From assembly GCF_002608075.1 (NCBI RefSeq), contig NZ_LAHA01000004.1:92323-156322 (forward strand): 64,000 nucleotides of DNA, read 5' to 3'. The stretch is from Nostoc linckia z4. GTDB lineage: Bacteria > Cyanobacteriota > Cyanobacteriia > Cyanobacteriales > Nostocaceae. Under the pieces are notes generated by a model. It worked only from the letters and a program-made list of their open reading frames with translations, ran no database searches and was not told the origin of the DNA. The position numbers and the translations under genes are program-made. This document shows, piece after piece, positions 27,240-36,658 of the stretch. The first letter of the stretch is position 1; each line of letters starts with the position of its first letter.

Positions 27240-29786
27240 CTAATAAGAAACAGCCGCAATGTCTGAAAGAATCTGCAACCAAGTAGGAACTGTAACTTCA
27301 GATGGTAAGTCACCAGCTGTTAAGTATCTCAGTAATGCTTCTTTTTTCGAGAGGTTTTGTAAACTGGGAATAATTTGATCCAAAATACCTTCTAATTCGG
27401 AATTAATTTGCTGATTGACTTCACTAACATACTGCACAAGATGAAGGCTAACGCTAGCAGTAATTTCATCTCGCAATCGCAGTACTAAAAGTTGGTGATT
27501 GCTGGATCTACCTGAGCCTTGGCTTTTTTCTGGTGCCCAGTCAAAGATTTGACCAACATTGTGTTTCTCGTCTTGACGCGCTAACGGAAAAATGATTTCG
27601 GGTGCAACGGTTTTGTCTTTGCTAGTAATTTCAGAAATGATTGCTTCTTTCCATTCGTTGGGGTCGCATCCTAGTAATAGTTTATAAAAAAGTTCGGCTT
27701 CTTCCACACCAAATTTTGCTTCAATTTCTTGTTCCATTTCTGGGCGGAGAATTGCTTTCAATTGGTCGCGTTCTGGGGCTACTTGATTTGACAATTGATT
27801 TAACAAATCTACCACAGCTTGACGAATGCGATCGCTGGCAAATTCTTCTACTTCTTTAACGGTTTTTTCAAATATTGGATAAAAATCATCGCTCTTGGTT
27901 GGTAGAGAAGTATTAAGACGATTTCCTCTATCAAATAATTTTCCTGCTGCACCTTTAGATTCAGCGAGGGCGATACTACCATTGTTGACTTTATTAAACA
28001 GTAAAGTCCATTGACTCCAATTAAGTATTTTAAAGGTAAGTTCGTCTTTTACAACATCGCTAACAACAAAGCCACGCCGGTCTTTGAGTGGTTCTTTTCC
28101 TAAACTTTTTTGAAAATTTCTGTAGATTTTATCTAAAGTTTCCACCACAAACCGCAACTCAATAAAAGCGGGACTGTCTCCTGTGGGGATGCCTTGCTCG
28201 TGAATTTCATCTATGATGTCTTTCAAATGATCTTGTTGCTGACTCACAACATCAGCAGCTCTTTTGGTATCTTCATGTAATTGTTTGAGACCATGAGTAG
28301 CAACATGATTTTGAATCAATTCCCGTAGTTTTGCTAGGCTACCATCTTGAGCAAAGTAACCTAATTGTCTGCCTAAATAGCTGCGAGTATCAGAGTCTAA
28401 AAGCCGTTGGCTTAAGCGTCCCCATTTTTCTTGTAGCCGTTTAGATCTGTCTAGATAATCAGGATAATCTAAGTTAGCTAAAAACTCTGGCGAACCTGCT
28501 TTGACTTTACTCGAACGTTTTGCTAAATCAGCTAGTCCTAACAGTGGTGAGAGTAAAACAATGCGGTCTTTTTGAGTTGTAAAAGCCTGTGCGCCATCAA
28601 TAGTAGTTTGCAGAACTTTGAGTTTTTGGAAAACAATTTCCTCATGCAAATCCCTATCTTCAGTTAGTTGGTCGAGTTCTCGTTCGCCACCTTCACTTTC
28701 TAAAGGTAATTGATCGAACCGACCCACACCAACGAGAATTAAATCTTTCAAATCTTGTCCAGGTCGCTGCTGCTGCATCATGGTAAAGATTTTATTAGCG
28801 CGATCGCTTCCCGGAGATTTACCATTTAGCAGTACTAAAATTGTCTGTACTTCTGCCAATTCTCGCAGTGATAAAAAGGTATCCCTAGCACCAGAATTAG
28901 CAGCCCCCAATCCCGGAAAATCAATGAGAATAAATTTAGCAGCACCCGTCACATCCCAAATCTCCCGCGAGATTTTGACATCAATATCTACACGGCGAAT
29001 CAGGGGAAAGCTGTTTTGTAATAATTTCGTTGGTAGTCTTTGGGGTTGACTCGGTAATCGAATATGTGCTGGCGGTAAATCCTCAAAGCTGAGAGTTTGG
29101 ATGGCCATTGGCTGTTCCACTAGCTGTAGTCCTTCGCGAGCGGTGGTAGCATCAATTTGATAGCGACCACTACACAATACTTCGCCATAGGCTTGATAAG
29201 CCCGCAAAAATAATACTAACTCCCTCAGTAAATAGCGCAATTCTAAATTATTAGAACTGTTCCATGCTTCCTCACACCAGCCAATAATATCTTTGCCAGA
29301 ATTGAGTCTAGACACTGGTATGGCAGGAAGTCCTGCTGCCGTTGTCCGTTTATTAGCTTCCCCTAGCATAAAGCGCAGACATTCGTGTACCCCTTCATGG
29401 GAAAGATATTCTACAGTAAAATTGCTTAGTTGCGTAGTTGCAAAGTTATCTTGGGGTATGATGTGTAAAGCTGTGACATTACCTGTAGTCGGGTTTTCAC
29501 TGACAGGCAAAGCATCTGCATATCCAATCAAACTGCCTAAAAGTAAAGTTTTGCCGCTACTGAATTCCCCCATCACACCAATTTTCACAGGCGAAGTGGC
29601 AAGATCCACAGTTTTTTCAGCAGCTTCCCGCAGACGACGGAGACAATCATCAAGGCTAGCCGGAACCCAATCTTCTTGTTTTGAAGGGTATTCGGGTACA
29701 GAATCTATCTTCCGGAGGATGAATTCACCGTACTCTTTAAAACTAGCCAGCTTGTCTGGTTCCATAGAGTAGTTTCCGCCTAACAT
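27240..29786 (-). CDS. dynamin-like GTPase (SrfC-like)
   Basis: The 848-residue protein has a dynamin-type GTPase domain: G1 GEFSSGKT (73-80), switch region SENPTTGNVTALH, G3 ILIDFPGLGAANSG (about 287-298) and a G4-like GVGRFDQLP (about 348). The remaining 480 residues are helical and rich in charged residues, as in dynamin stalks. No obvious membrane helix is present. It is the first gene of the set with the SrfB-like and 362-aa genes, and SrfC of srfABC operons is also a large GTPase. A role in membrane remodelling or in a conflict/defence system is inference. The ATG at 29786 is used; MEPDKLA at 29765 is an alternative. Confidence 0.75.
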   Translation of the reverse strand: MLGGNYSMEPDKLASFKEYGEFILRKIDSVPEYPSKQEDWVPASLDDCLRRLREAAEKTVDLATSPVKIGVMGEFSSGKTLLLGSLIGYADALPVSENPTTGNVTALHIIPQDNFATTQLSNFTVEYLSHEGVHECLRFMLGEANKRTTAAGLPAIPVSRLNSGKDIIGWCEEAWNSSNNLELRYLLRELVLFLRAYQAYGEVLCSGRYQIDATTAREGLQLVEQPMAIQTLSFEDLPPAHIRLPSQPQRLPTKLLQNSFPLIRRVDIDVKISREIWDVTGAAKFILIDFPGLGAANSGARDTFLSLRELAEVQTILVLLNGKSPGSDRANKIFTMMQQQRPGQDLKDLILVGVGRFDQLPLESEGGERELDQLTEDRDLHEEIVFQKLKVLQTTIDGAQAFTTQKDRIVLLSPLLGLADLAKRSSKVKAGSPEFLANLDYPDYLDRSKRLQEKWGRLSQRLLDSDTRSYLGRQLGYFAQDGSLAKLRELIQNHVATHGLKQLHEDTKRAADVVSQQQDHLKDIIDEIHEQGIPTGDSPAFIELRFVVETLDKIYRNFQKSLGKEPLKDRRGFVVSDVVKDELTFKILNWSQWTLLFNKVNNGSIALAESKGAAGKLFDRGNRLNTSLPTKSDDFYPIFEKTVKEVEEFASDRIRQAVVDLLNQLSNQVAPERDQLKAILRPEMEQEIEAKFGVEEAELFYKLLLGCDPNEWKEAIISEITSKDKTVAPEIIFPLARQDEKHNVGQIFDWAPEKSQGSGRSSNHQLLVLRLRDEITASVSLHLVQYVSEVNQQINSELEGILDQIIPSLQNLSKKEALLRYLTAGDLPSEVTVPTWLQILSDIAAVSY

Positions 29787-30358
29787 AAATTTCTCTGAGC
29801 TTTATAACATATAAAATGCGATCGCCAAGGAGCCATACAACGGACTGTTATTAGGGCTGTTGATTGAAGAGTTATTATTTTCCCTACACTCCCTACTCTT
29901 TGCTTTGATATAGGAAATCTTGAAGTTTGTGAACTTTTGATGAAGACATAATCGCCTCATATTAGCAGTTGTGAATAATTCGTGAAAAGTCAGATCCCCG
30001 ACTTCTTTAAGAAGTCGGGGATCTAAACACACCCAAGTAAAGCTAATTCAGATTTTCAGCCATCAAATTAGAAAATCAGTATAAATTTATCGATGATTTT
30101 AAGGAAAAAATATATTTAAGTAATTTTACTGAAGTGTATAAATTTTCAGTTTGCATAAAAATGATGAAGTCTATCTTAATCAAAACTTCAGCATTTCCCC
30201 AATTTATTTACACAAAAAGAGGAATTAATGCACATAGAAAAAGAAATAAAGTATTAAGATAATTACCAGGCTGTAGCTGAACATATTATACACATTTTTT
30301 AACAAATCTAGTTTCAGAGATTTTAATTCAATAATTTAGGCAGAGCAGGCAGGCAAAA
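29787..30358. other. divergent intergenic region
   Basis: The region must hold promoters for the dynamin-like operon and for the large sensor kinase. Apart from the hairpin at 29992-30024 it is AT-rich with no further repeat. A 76-codon frame across the hairpin is not convincing. Confidence 0.4.
29992..30024. repeat. perfect hairpin repeat (GATCCCCGACTTCTT)
   Basis: AGATCCCCGACTTCTT and GAAGTCGGGGATCT form a near-perfect 33-base hairpin. This hairpin type is dispersed in many cyanobacterial genomes. It lacks a strong T-run, so its role as a terminator is uncertain. Confidence 0.75.
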
Positions 30359-33300
30359 GTGTTTCCTAAAAGGGTGCAAAACTACATTAACCAAATCAAC
30401 GTTAAAAAAGAAAACATAGAACAAGACGAGAAACTATTTAAAAAACAAAGTCCATTGACAGAAAAGAAGCAAGGGAGAGAATTAACAAAAGCCTTAAGAC
30501 GGCTGGCAACGGAAACTGCAAAACGCCAAACTGTTGAAGCACAGTTGTGCCAAAAAACATCAGAATGGGCAGCGATTTTGCAAGTACTTCCTGATTTTTA
30601 TTTTCGTGTAGATGCTGATGGAACTATCCTGGATTACCGACCGGGAAAAATGCCAAATCTGGATATTGCACAAAAAGTTGAACGGGGCAAGAGTTTACGA
30701 GAATGCCTACCGATTGCTGTAGGCGATCGCTTTCACCAAGCCATGACTCAAGTACTTGTAACTCAATGTGAAGTGAATTTTGAATACAGCTTACCCCTAC
30801 CACTGGAAAATTGTAACTTTGAAGCTAGATTATTACCCTTACCAAAACAACAAATTATAGTTCTTGTCCGTGAAAATGAGGACAAAGTACAAGCAGCATT
30901 ACTCGAAAGAGATAATAAGCTTCGTACCATCGTGGAGAATGCCAATAACATTCTTTTTTCCCTGACACTGGAGGGGATATTTTCTTACGTTTCTCCCAAC
31001 TGGACTGATATTTTAGGGCATGAAGTTGCTGAAGTAGAAGGCAAATCCTTTAGTCTGTTTGTGCATCCAGAAGATGTGCCTAAGTGTGCAAATTATTTGC
31101 GACAAGTTGTAACAACAGGTGAAAAACAAGATCCCATCGAATATCGAGTAAAACACAAAAATGGTAGTTGGCGATGGCATACAAGTAGCTCATCTGCTAG
31201 TAGAGACGCCAATGGTAATATTTTAAACTTCGTTGGCATTTGCTATGACACCACCGATCGCAGACAAGCAGAAGAAGCACTAGCAGAACGCGCCCGTTTA
31301 GCAAATTTCCGTGCCGATGTAGATGCAGCCCTCACTCAAAGTGACACTTTAAATAACATGATGCGCCGCTGCACAGAAGCTTTAGTTCAACATATAGATG
31401 CGGCTTTTGCTCGGATTTGGACGCTTAATAAACAGGAAAATGTACTAGAGTTGCAAGTCAGTTCTGGGATGTACACCCATATTCATGGGCCTCATCAACG
31501 CGTACCAGTTGGTGAATTCAAAATTGGTTTGATTGCCCAAGAAGGCAAACCCCACCTCACTAACTCTGTACAGACAGATCCCCGCGTGAGTCACAAAGAG
31601 TGGGCAAAACGAGAAGGTATGGTGGCTTTTGCGGGCTATCCCCTGATTGTTGAAGGTGAAACTGTAGGGGTAATAGCGATGTTTTGCCGCCAAGCAGTGA
31701 CAGAATCAACTTTTAAAGCCTTGGAATTTGCCGCCCAAGAGATTGCCATTGGCATCAAACGCAAGCAAACAGAAATTGCCCTCAGAGAAAGCGTCCAGCG
31801 AGAAACATTACTCAATCGTCTTTCTAGCCAAATTCGAGCTTCTTTGGATCTAAATTACATTGTAGAAACCGCAGTGCGGGAGATTCGCAATTTATTTCAA
31901 ATAGACCGTTGCGCCTTCTTTTGGTATCGACAAAACGCTCAAGTCCCCTATTGGGAGAGAGTGTATGAGGCCAAAAGTTCATTTTTACCGTGTCTGCTAA
32001 ACGAGCAAGAAAATAACGTAGAAATCGAACTCATCGCCAGCAAAACTTTGAACAAAGAAATTATCCGCATTGATGATGTTAAAACTGTAGGCTATGGCAT
32101 TACACGGGAGTTTTTGACCGATTTCGGTTTCACTGCTTTTATGTCGTTGCCCGTACATACCCAATCTGGGGAAATTGGCGCTTTTAGCTGTGGTTATTGT
32201 AACGGTTTGCGGCCTTGGCTAGACAACGAAATCGAATTACTCCAAGCAGTAACAGACCAAATAGCGATCGCCATTGACCAAGCTAAACTTTATACTCAAA
32301 GCCGCATCGCTGCCCAAACTGCCCAAGATAAAGCCCAGCAACTAGAAGTTGCAATGCGAGAACTGCAACAAACCCAAGCCCAACTGATTCAAACTGAAAA
32401 AATGTCTAGTTTGGGACAACTAGTGGCGGGAATTGCCCACGAAATCAATAACCCAGTCAATTTTATCTATGGCAATATTAGCCACGCCAGTGGATATATC
32501 CAAGATTTGCTGGATTTAATAGAACTTTATCAACAACACTACTGCCCACCAGCACCAGAAATTCACCAACAAATCCACGCCATTGATTTAGACTTTCTCA
32601 AACAAGACTTGCCCAAAGTCCTCAACTCTATCAACATGGGTTCTGAACGCATTCGGCAGATTGTCTTATCTTTACGCAATTTCTCTCGCCTCGATGAAGA
32701 CGGCATGAAAGCAGTGGATATCCATGAAGGTTTAGATAACACCTTGCTACTTTTGCAAAATCGCTTGAAAGCCAAACCAGGACATCCAGAAATCCAAGTA
32801 ATTAAAGAATACGGCAACCTGCCACCAGTAGTATGTCACGCTGGACAAATGAATCAGGTGTTTATGAATTTGCTCACAAATGCCATCGATGCCTTAGAAG
32901 AGGGAGTGGGGAGTGGAGAGTGGGGAGATGTAGCTTTAGCTTCTCTTTCAGAGACGCTAGCGCGAACCAGCAGGGTGGGAGACAAGGGGGACAAGGAGAC
33001 AAGGGAGATGAGTTTTTCCCCTCTGCCCCTCTGCCCCTCTGCCCCTCTGCCTCTTGTGCCCAATGCCCCATGCCCCATGCCCCATGCCCAATGCCCCATG
33101 CCCCATGCCCAATGCCCAATACCCCAAATTCACATTCGTACTTCCATCGATCAAAACTCTGTAACTATTCGCATTGCAGACAATGGACTAGGAATGAGTG
33201 AAAAAGTACGCAAGCATTTGTTTGACCCGTTTTTTACTACAAAACCTGTAGGTAAAGGCACTGGTATGGGTTTATCAATTAGTTACCAAATCGTCGTCAA

Positions 33301-33394
33301 AAAACACTCTGGAAAACTTGAGTGTATTTCCGCACCTGGAAAAGGTGCTGAGTTTGCCATCGTGATTCCACTAAACCAGCAACCATCATCCTAG
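30359..33394 (+). CDS. PAS/GAF multisensor histidine kinase
   Basis: The 1011-residue soluble kinase has a basic N-terminal coiled coil (1-65), a PAS-like domain (about 70-175), a PAS/PAC domain (about 190-310), two GAF domains (about 315-470 and 490-650), a coiled linker, HisKA with His694 in [14 protein letters not shown], and HATPase with IADNGLGM and [15 protein letters not shown]. It starts at GTG 30359. About 75 residues of repeat-coded text (LPLCPSAPLPLVPNAPCPMP) follow [10 protein letters not shown]. The kinase core closely resembles that of the giant multi-kinase at 58785-64000. No regulator gene is adjacent. Confidence 0.87.
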   Translation: MFPKRVQNYINQINVKKENIEQDEKLFKKQSPLTEKKQGRELTKALRRLATETAKRQTVEAQLCQKTSEWAAILQVLPDFYFRVDADGTILDYRPGKMPNLDIAQKVERGKSLRECLPIAVGDRFHQAMTQVLVTQCEVNFEYSLPLPLENCNFEARLLPLPKQQIIVLVRENEDKVQAALLERDNKLRTIVENANNILFSLTLEGIFSYVSPNWTDILGHEVAEVEGKSFSLFVHPEDVPKCANYLRQVVTTGEKQDPIEYRVKHKNGSWRWHTSSSSASRDANGNILNFVGICYDTTDRRQAEEALAERARLANFRADVDAALTQSDTLNNMMRRCTEALVQHIDAAFARIWTLNKQENVLELQVSSGMYTHIHGPHQRVPVGEFKIGLIAQEGKPHLTNSVQTDPRVSHKEWAKREGMVAFAGYPLIVEGETVGVIAMFCRQAVTESTFKALEFAAQEIAIGIKRKQTEIALRESVQRETLLNRLSSQIRASLDLNYIVETAVREIRNLFQIDRCAFFWYRQNAQVPYWERVYEAKSSFLPCLLNEQENNVEIELIASKTLNKEIIRIDDVKTVGYGITREFLTDFGFTAFMSLPVHTQSGEIGAFSCGYCNGLRPWLDNEIELLQAVTDQIAIAIDQAKLYTQSRIAAQTAQDKAQQLEVAMRELQQTQAQLIQTEKMSSLGQLVAGIAHEINNPVNFIYGNISHASGYIQDLLDLIELYQQHYCPPAPEIHQQIHAIDLDFLKQDLPKVLNSINMGSERIRQIVLSLRNFSRLDEDGMKAVDIHEGLDNTLLLLQNRLKAKPGHPEIQVIKEYGNLPPVVCHAGQMNQVFMNLLTNAIDALEEGVGSGEWGDVALASLSETLARTSRVGDKGDKETREMSFSPLPLCPSAPLPLVPNAPCPMPHAQCPMPHAQCPIPQIHIRTSIDQNSVTIRIADNGLGMSEKVRKHLFDPFFTTKPVGKGTGMGLSISYQIVVKKHSGKLECISAPGKGAEFAIVIPLNQQPSS
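32900..33125. repeat. large repeat insertion in the HATPase domain of a kinase
   Basis: The stretch combines several dispersed modules: GAGTGGGGAGTGGAGAGTGG, GTAGCTTTAGCTTCTC, GAGACGCTAGCGCGAAC, GGGGGACAAGGAGACAAGGG, CCCCTCTGCCCCTCTGCC and seven units of the CCCCATGCC / CCCAATGCC type. All 226 bases stay in frame. It is the longest of the insertions in this window. Confidence 0.85.
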
Positions 33395-33560
33395 GGATAA
33401 TATAAAGTTAATGTTTTGTTAACCAAAAATTAATCTATTAGTTGTTAACTGATATTAATTCACTTTTTGCTGCAACATTTGAACATCCCTCTAATAACCT
33501 GAAATTTAAGAGATTAAGTTCAGGAGTTAGGGGGATTATTTACATCAAAGTCCTACATAT

Positions 33561-35345
33561 CTAAGAAGTACAATAGCGATCGCGCCCATTTTGTTTGGCG
33601 TTGTACAGTGCTTTATCGGCTGAAGCGATGAGTGTATCTGGCTTAATGTTGCAAGTGGGTATGATACAACTAATACCCAAACTGATTGTGACGATATTTT
33701 TGATATCAGACTGTGCATGGGGAATAGTCTGATGGTGAATTGCTTGTTGAATATTTTCAGCTATTGTGATTGCTGCGGCTAAGTCAGTATTAGGAAGCAG
33801 TACCGCAAATTCTTCTCCACCGTAACGCGCTACCAAATCAGCGGGACGATTGACTGTTTTTTGTACTATTTGCGCTATTCTCAATAAACAATCATCCCCT
33901 CCAAGATGACCATAGTAGTCGTTGTAAGATTTAAATTTATCAACATCAAATAAAATTAGTGACAAGGGTTGTTGTTCTTGTGAAAGGCGTTTCCATTCTG
34001 CTTGTAGTCGTGTATCAAAGCAGCGACGGTTAGCCACTTGAGTTAAACCATCTACATTTACTAATTGTTCTAGTTTCTGATTTGCCTCTTCTGTTTTTTC
34101 TCTAGCAATTACTAATTCTGCTGTTCTTTCCAGTACCCGTTGTTCCAAAGTTTCCAAAGATATTTTTAATTGAAGTGCCATATCATTAAAGGATTTTGCC
34201 AGGTGACCGATTTCGTCTTTTGAGGTAATTTTGGCACGGATGTCTAAGTTACCTGTGGTAAATTGGGAAACTATATTTGTCAGATAAATTATTGGCATTG
34301 TTAGCAGCTGCCCAATAGCAAAAGCGATGATTGTTACTACTGAAGCGATAATTGCAAATAGAAACATTGCATCGCGAATTTGCTTTTCTACAGGTGCTAG
34401 GGCAACAGCAAGTATCTGTGTAAATAACACAGACCAAGGTTTATATTTTAAACGAGCAATGGCAATTAAATTAACCTGGTTACCTGTGTCTGACAATGAT
34501 GCAATTAAATAGGATTGTTTATTCTCCAATGCTTCCTTGAGTTTTAATTCATTAGTTGCCAATTCATTCACAGGAGAATTAAGCAAACGTCCTTGCCTTT
34601 GTAATTCAGTTACAACATTTAAAGGCAGAGGTACAATAGATTTAAAAATCAGTTTTGGTGCAGTGCTATGTGCCAAATAAATATAATTTTCATCTAAAAG
34701 AATAGCAAAAGATTTTGCTCCAGCCCGTTCAGTTTCTTGAGTTACTAGCTGCTGGACAACAGTAGCATTGTATGAAACACGCAATACACCTAATATATTT
34801 CCCTTGGCATTGCGAACCGGACTGCTAAAAAACAGGGTTACAAGGTCAGGAATTGTTGGCGATCGCTTCATACTAGAAACAAAAGATAAACCAGTTTCCA
34901 GTGGTTTTTTAAAATAATTTTCAACTGATTCATCTTTGCCAATGTTCGATATCTGTGTATCCAAGACATTTTTTCCGTTTAAGTCCAGCAAAGCATAGGA
35001 GAGAATATTGACCATATCTTTGCGACTGAGACGAATTAATGTTTCTATTGCCAATTGCATTTCGGGGCTGTCATTTCGCTGTTTTGGAGTCAGGCTGAGA
35101 TAGCGTGCCAAACCTGGTAAAATCGCCTCTACACGCACGGCATTCAGATTTGCATCAATAAAGGCATCTATTCTATTAGCAGTTTCGTGAGCCGCCGCAG
35201 ATAAGGCTTGTCTGGCGTTGTCAGTTAGTGCTTTTTCAGTTGTCTGTTTGTTGATAAATGCTAATAATAACAACGGAATCAAAGAAACAATGAGAAATGA
35301 GGCAATCAACTTTCTACGAATGCTCCCCAAAAAAGTTTGCTGCAT
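33561..35345 (-). CDS. membrane diguanylate cyclase with sensory Cache domain
   Basis: The protein (594 aa) should make cyclic di-GMP. It has a membrane helix near 13-30, a periplasmic double-Cache-like domain (about 35-310), a second helix (about 320-345), HAMP (about 345-400), a short coiled coil and a GGDEF domain with DGLTQVANRRCFD, DVDKFKSYND and the active-site loop RYGGEEFAVLLP. The inhibitory RxxD site before GGEEF is not evident. Its start lies nine bases after the stop of a substrate-binding lipoprotein gene, so the two should be made together and may work together. Confidence 0.87.
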   Translation of the reverse strand: MQQTFLGSIRRKLIASFLIVSLIPLLLLAFINKQTTEKALTDNARQALSAAAHETANRIDAFIDANLNAVRVEAILPGLARYLSLTPKQRNDSPEMQLAIETLIRLSRKDMVNILSYALLDLNGKNVLDTQISNIGKDESVENYFKKPLETGLSFVSSMKRSPTIPDLVTLFFSSPVRNAKGNILGVLRVSYNATVVQQLVTQETERAGAKSFAILLDENYIYLAHSTAPKLIFKSIVPLPLNVVTELQRQGRLLNSPVNELATNELKLKEALENKQSYLIASLSDTGNQVNLIAIARLKYKPWSVLFTQILAVALAPVEKQIRDAMFLFAIIASVVTIIAFAIGQLLTMPIIYLTNIVSQFTTGNLDIRAKITSKDEIGHLAKSFNDMALQLKISLETLEQRVLERTAELVIAREKTEEANQKLEQLVNVDGLTQVANRRCFDTRLQAEWKRLSQEQQPLSLILFDVDKFKSYNDYYGHLGGDDCLLRIAQIVQKTVNRPADLVARYGGEEFAVLLPNTDLAAAITIAENIQQAIHHQTIPHAQSDIKNIVTISLGISCIIPTCNIKPDTLIASADKALYNAKQNGRDRYCTS

Positions 35346-35354
35346 AGCTTTAAA

Positions 35355-36335
35355 CTAAGAGGGAGGATTTAAGAAGGAAGAATTGAACAAACTTTTTAAC
35401 TCAGGAATGCGCGTCACGTTTCCAGAGCGAATAAAAAACTCTACATATATCTTGGCGGTTTTGTAGATGGAGTTAGGATTGCTAAATTCAAACAATTTTT
35501 GATTCTCAGCTAAATCAGTTAAGTTTACTCCCTCTAGGGAAATTGTATTGCTAGGAATTTTTAAGACTTTGCTGACGATGGCGTTTCCTTCTTGAACATT
35601 TGCTTTCCAATAATCTGCGGCTTTTAACCATCCTTGGACAAATGCACGAATGTCTTCGGGGCGATGGCGGATTGTATCACCACTAAAGACAATCATATCT
35701 AAAATCAAGCCAGGGGTTTGTTTGCTGGTAAATAGGATATGTCCCCCTAATTTCATCACTTCAGAAAGATAGGGTTGCCAAGTATGTCCTGCTTGAATAA
35801 GATTATTTTTTAGGTGTTGAGGAATTTCTAAAGCTTCTAACTTAACTAAGTTGACATCTTCGCTGGTTAAGTTAGCATTTTTCAACATCTCAGTCACAAA
35901 AACTTCGCTAAAACCGCCTAGATTGGCACCTAGCTTTTTCCCTTTCAAGTCAGCAACGGTTTTAATTTGTGATTGGGCGACTACCACATCTGCTCCTGTT
36001 GATTCATCTATAACTATCACGCTTTGGATATCAGGATTTGTGGCACTCAAGACTATTAAACTTCCCAAAGATAACGAAATACCATCATACTTACCCGCAG
36101 TGAAATTTGCTTGTTCCAATTGAGTGTAGGGTTTATAAATTAGTTCTACATCTATTCCTTGGGCTTTGAAAAATCCTTTTTGTTGAGCAATGATGCTTGG
36201 ATATTCCCCAACAAAAGATGCAAATTGTACTTTCAAAGGAGGGCGTTTTAATTTAGTTGGTGCTAAAGTATGGCAAGCAAATAACAAACAGACAGTAATG
36301 AGAAAAATACTAATGTATCTCAGTATTTTAAACAT
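35355..36335 (-). CDS. NMT1/SsuA-type periplasmic substrate-binding lipoprotein
   Basis: The protein (326 aa) has a signal peptide with Cys21 in LLFACHTLAP and a type II periplasmic binding fold of the NMT1/THI5/SsuA kind: KVQFASFVGEYPSIIAQQKGFF, DGISLSLGS, VADLKGKKLGANLGGFSEVF. Relatives bind sulfonates, nitrate, pyrimidines or bicarbonate; the ligand is not readable. No permease or ATPase gene lies nearby. Instead the next gene is a Cache-type diguanylate cyclase nine bases away, which suggests a sensory role as a ligand-presenting subunit. Confidence 0.8.
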   Translation of the reverse strand: MFKILRYISIFLITVCLLFACHTLAPTKLKRPPLKVQFASFVGEYPSIIAQQKGFFKAQGIDVELIYKPYTQLEQANFTAGKYDGISLSLGSLIVLSATNPDIQSVIVIDESTGADVVVAQSQIKTVADLKGKKLGANLGGFSEVFVTEMLKNANLTSEDVNLVKLEALEIPQHLKNNLIQAGHTWQPYLSEVMKLGGHILFTSKQTPGLILDMIVFSGDTIRHRPEDIRAFVQGWLKAADYWKANVQEGNAIVSKVLKIPSNTISLEGVNLTDLAENQKLFEFSNPNSIYKTAKIYVEFFIRSGNVTRIPELKSLFNSSFLNPPS

Positions 36336-36658
36336 ATGATATTTGGTATCTTAGTAGTGGAATGCATGTTTTTTTGCTTTGTAACCGGTGATAAACAAGT
36401 ATTTACATATCCATCAAAATAGCGGTCGTTTATTTTCTTTCACTACCACCTTCCTAATAAATATATGGGTTGATTAAGAAAATCAAAATTTGATTTATTT
36501 CATAGTGTATTATACCACACTACCGCCAGATGTGGAATGAAATCGATACAAAATTAGGATAATAAGTATTTTGGATAAATCTGCTAACAGCCTTTACGAA
36601 AAGCCTATTTATCTAAAATCCAAACTGTTTCTGACCTATACTACTGAGCTTTTAACTT
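36336..36658. other. intergenic region with a small palindrome
   Basis: The stretch is AT-rich. AGTGTATTATACCACACT near 36510 is a short imperfect palindrome. It must contain the promoter of the substrate-binding protein/cyclase operon. No gene is seen. Confidence 0.35.

Noticed and set aside
29802..30032. 76-codon frame across the GATCCCCGACTTC hairpin
   Set aside because: It starts inside a dispersed hairpin repeat and resembles no protein.
32833..33201. Alternative frames over the insertion in the kinase at 30359
   Set aside because: The kinase frame continues on both sides with conserved motifs, so the other frames are repeat translations (HAPCPMPHAPCPMP).
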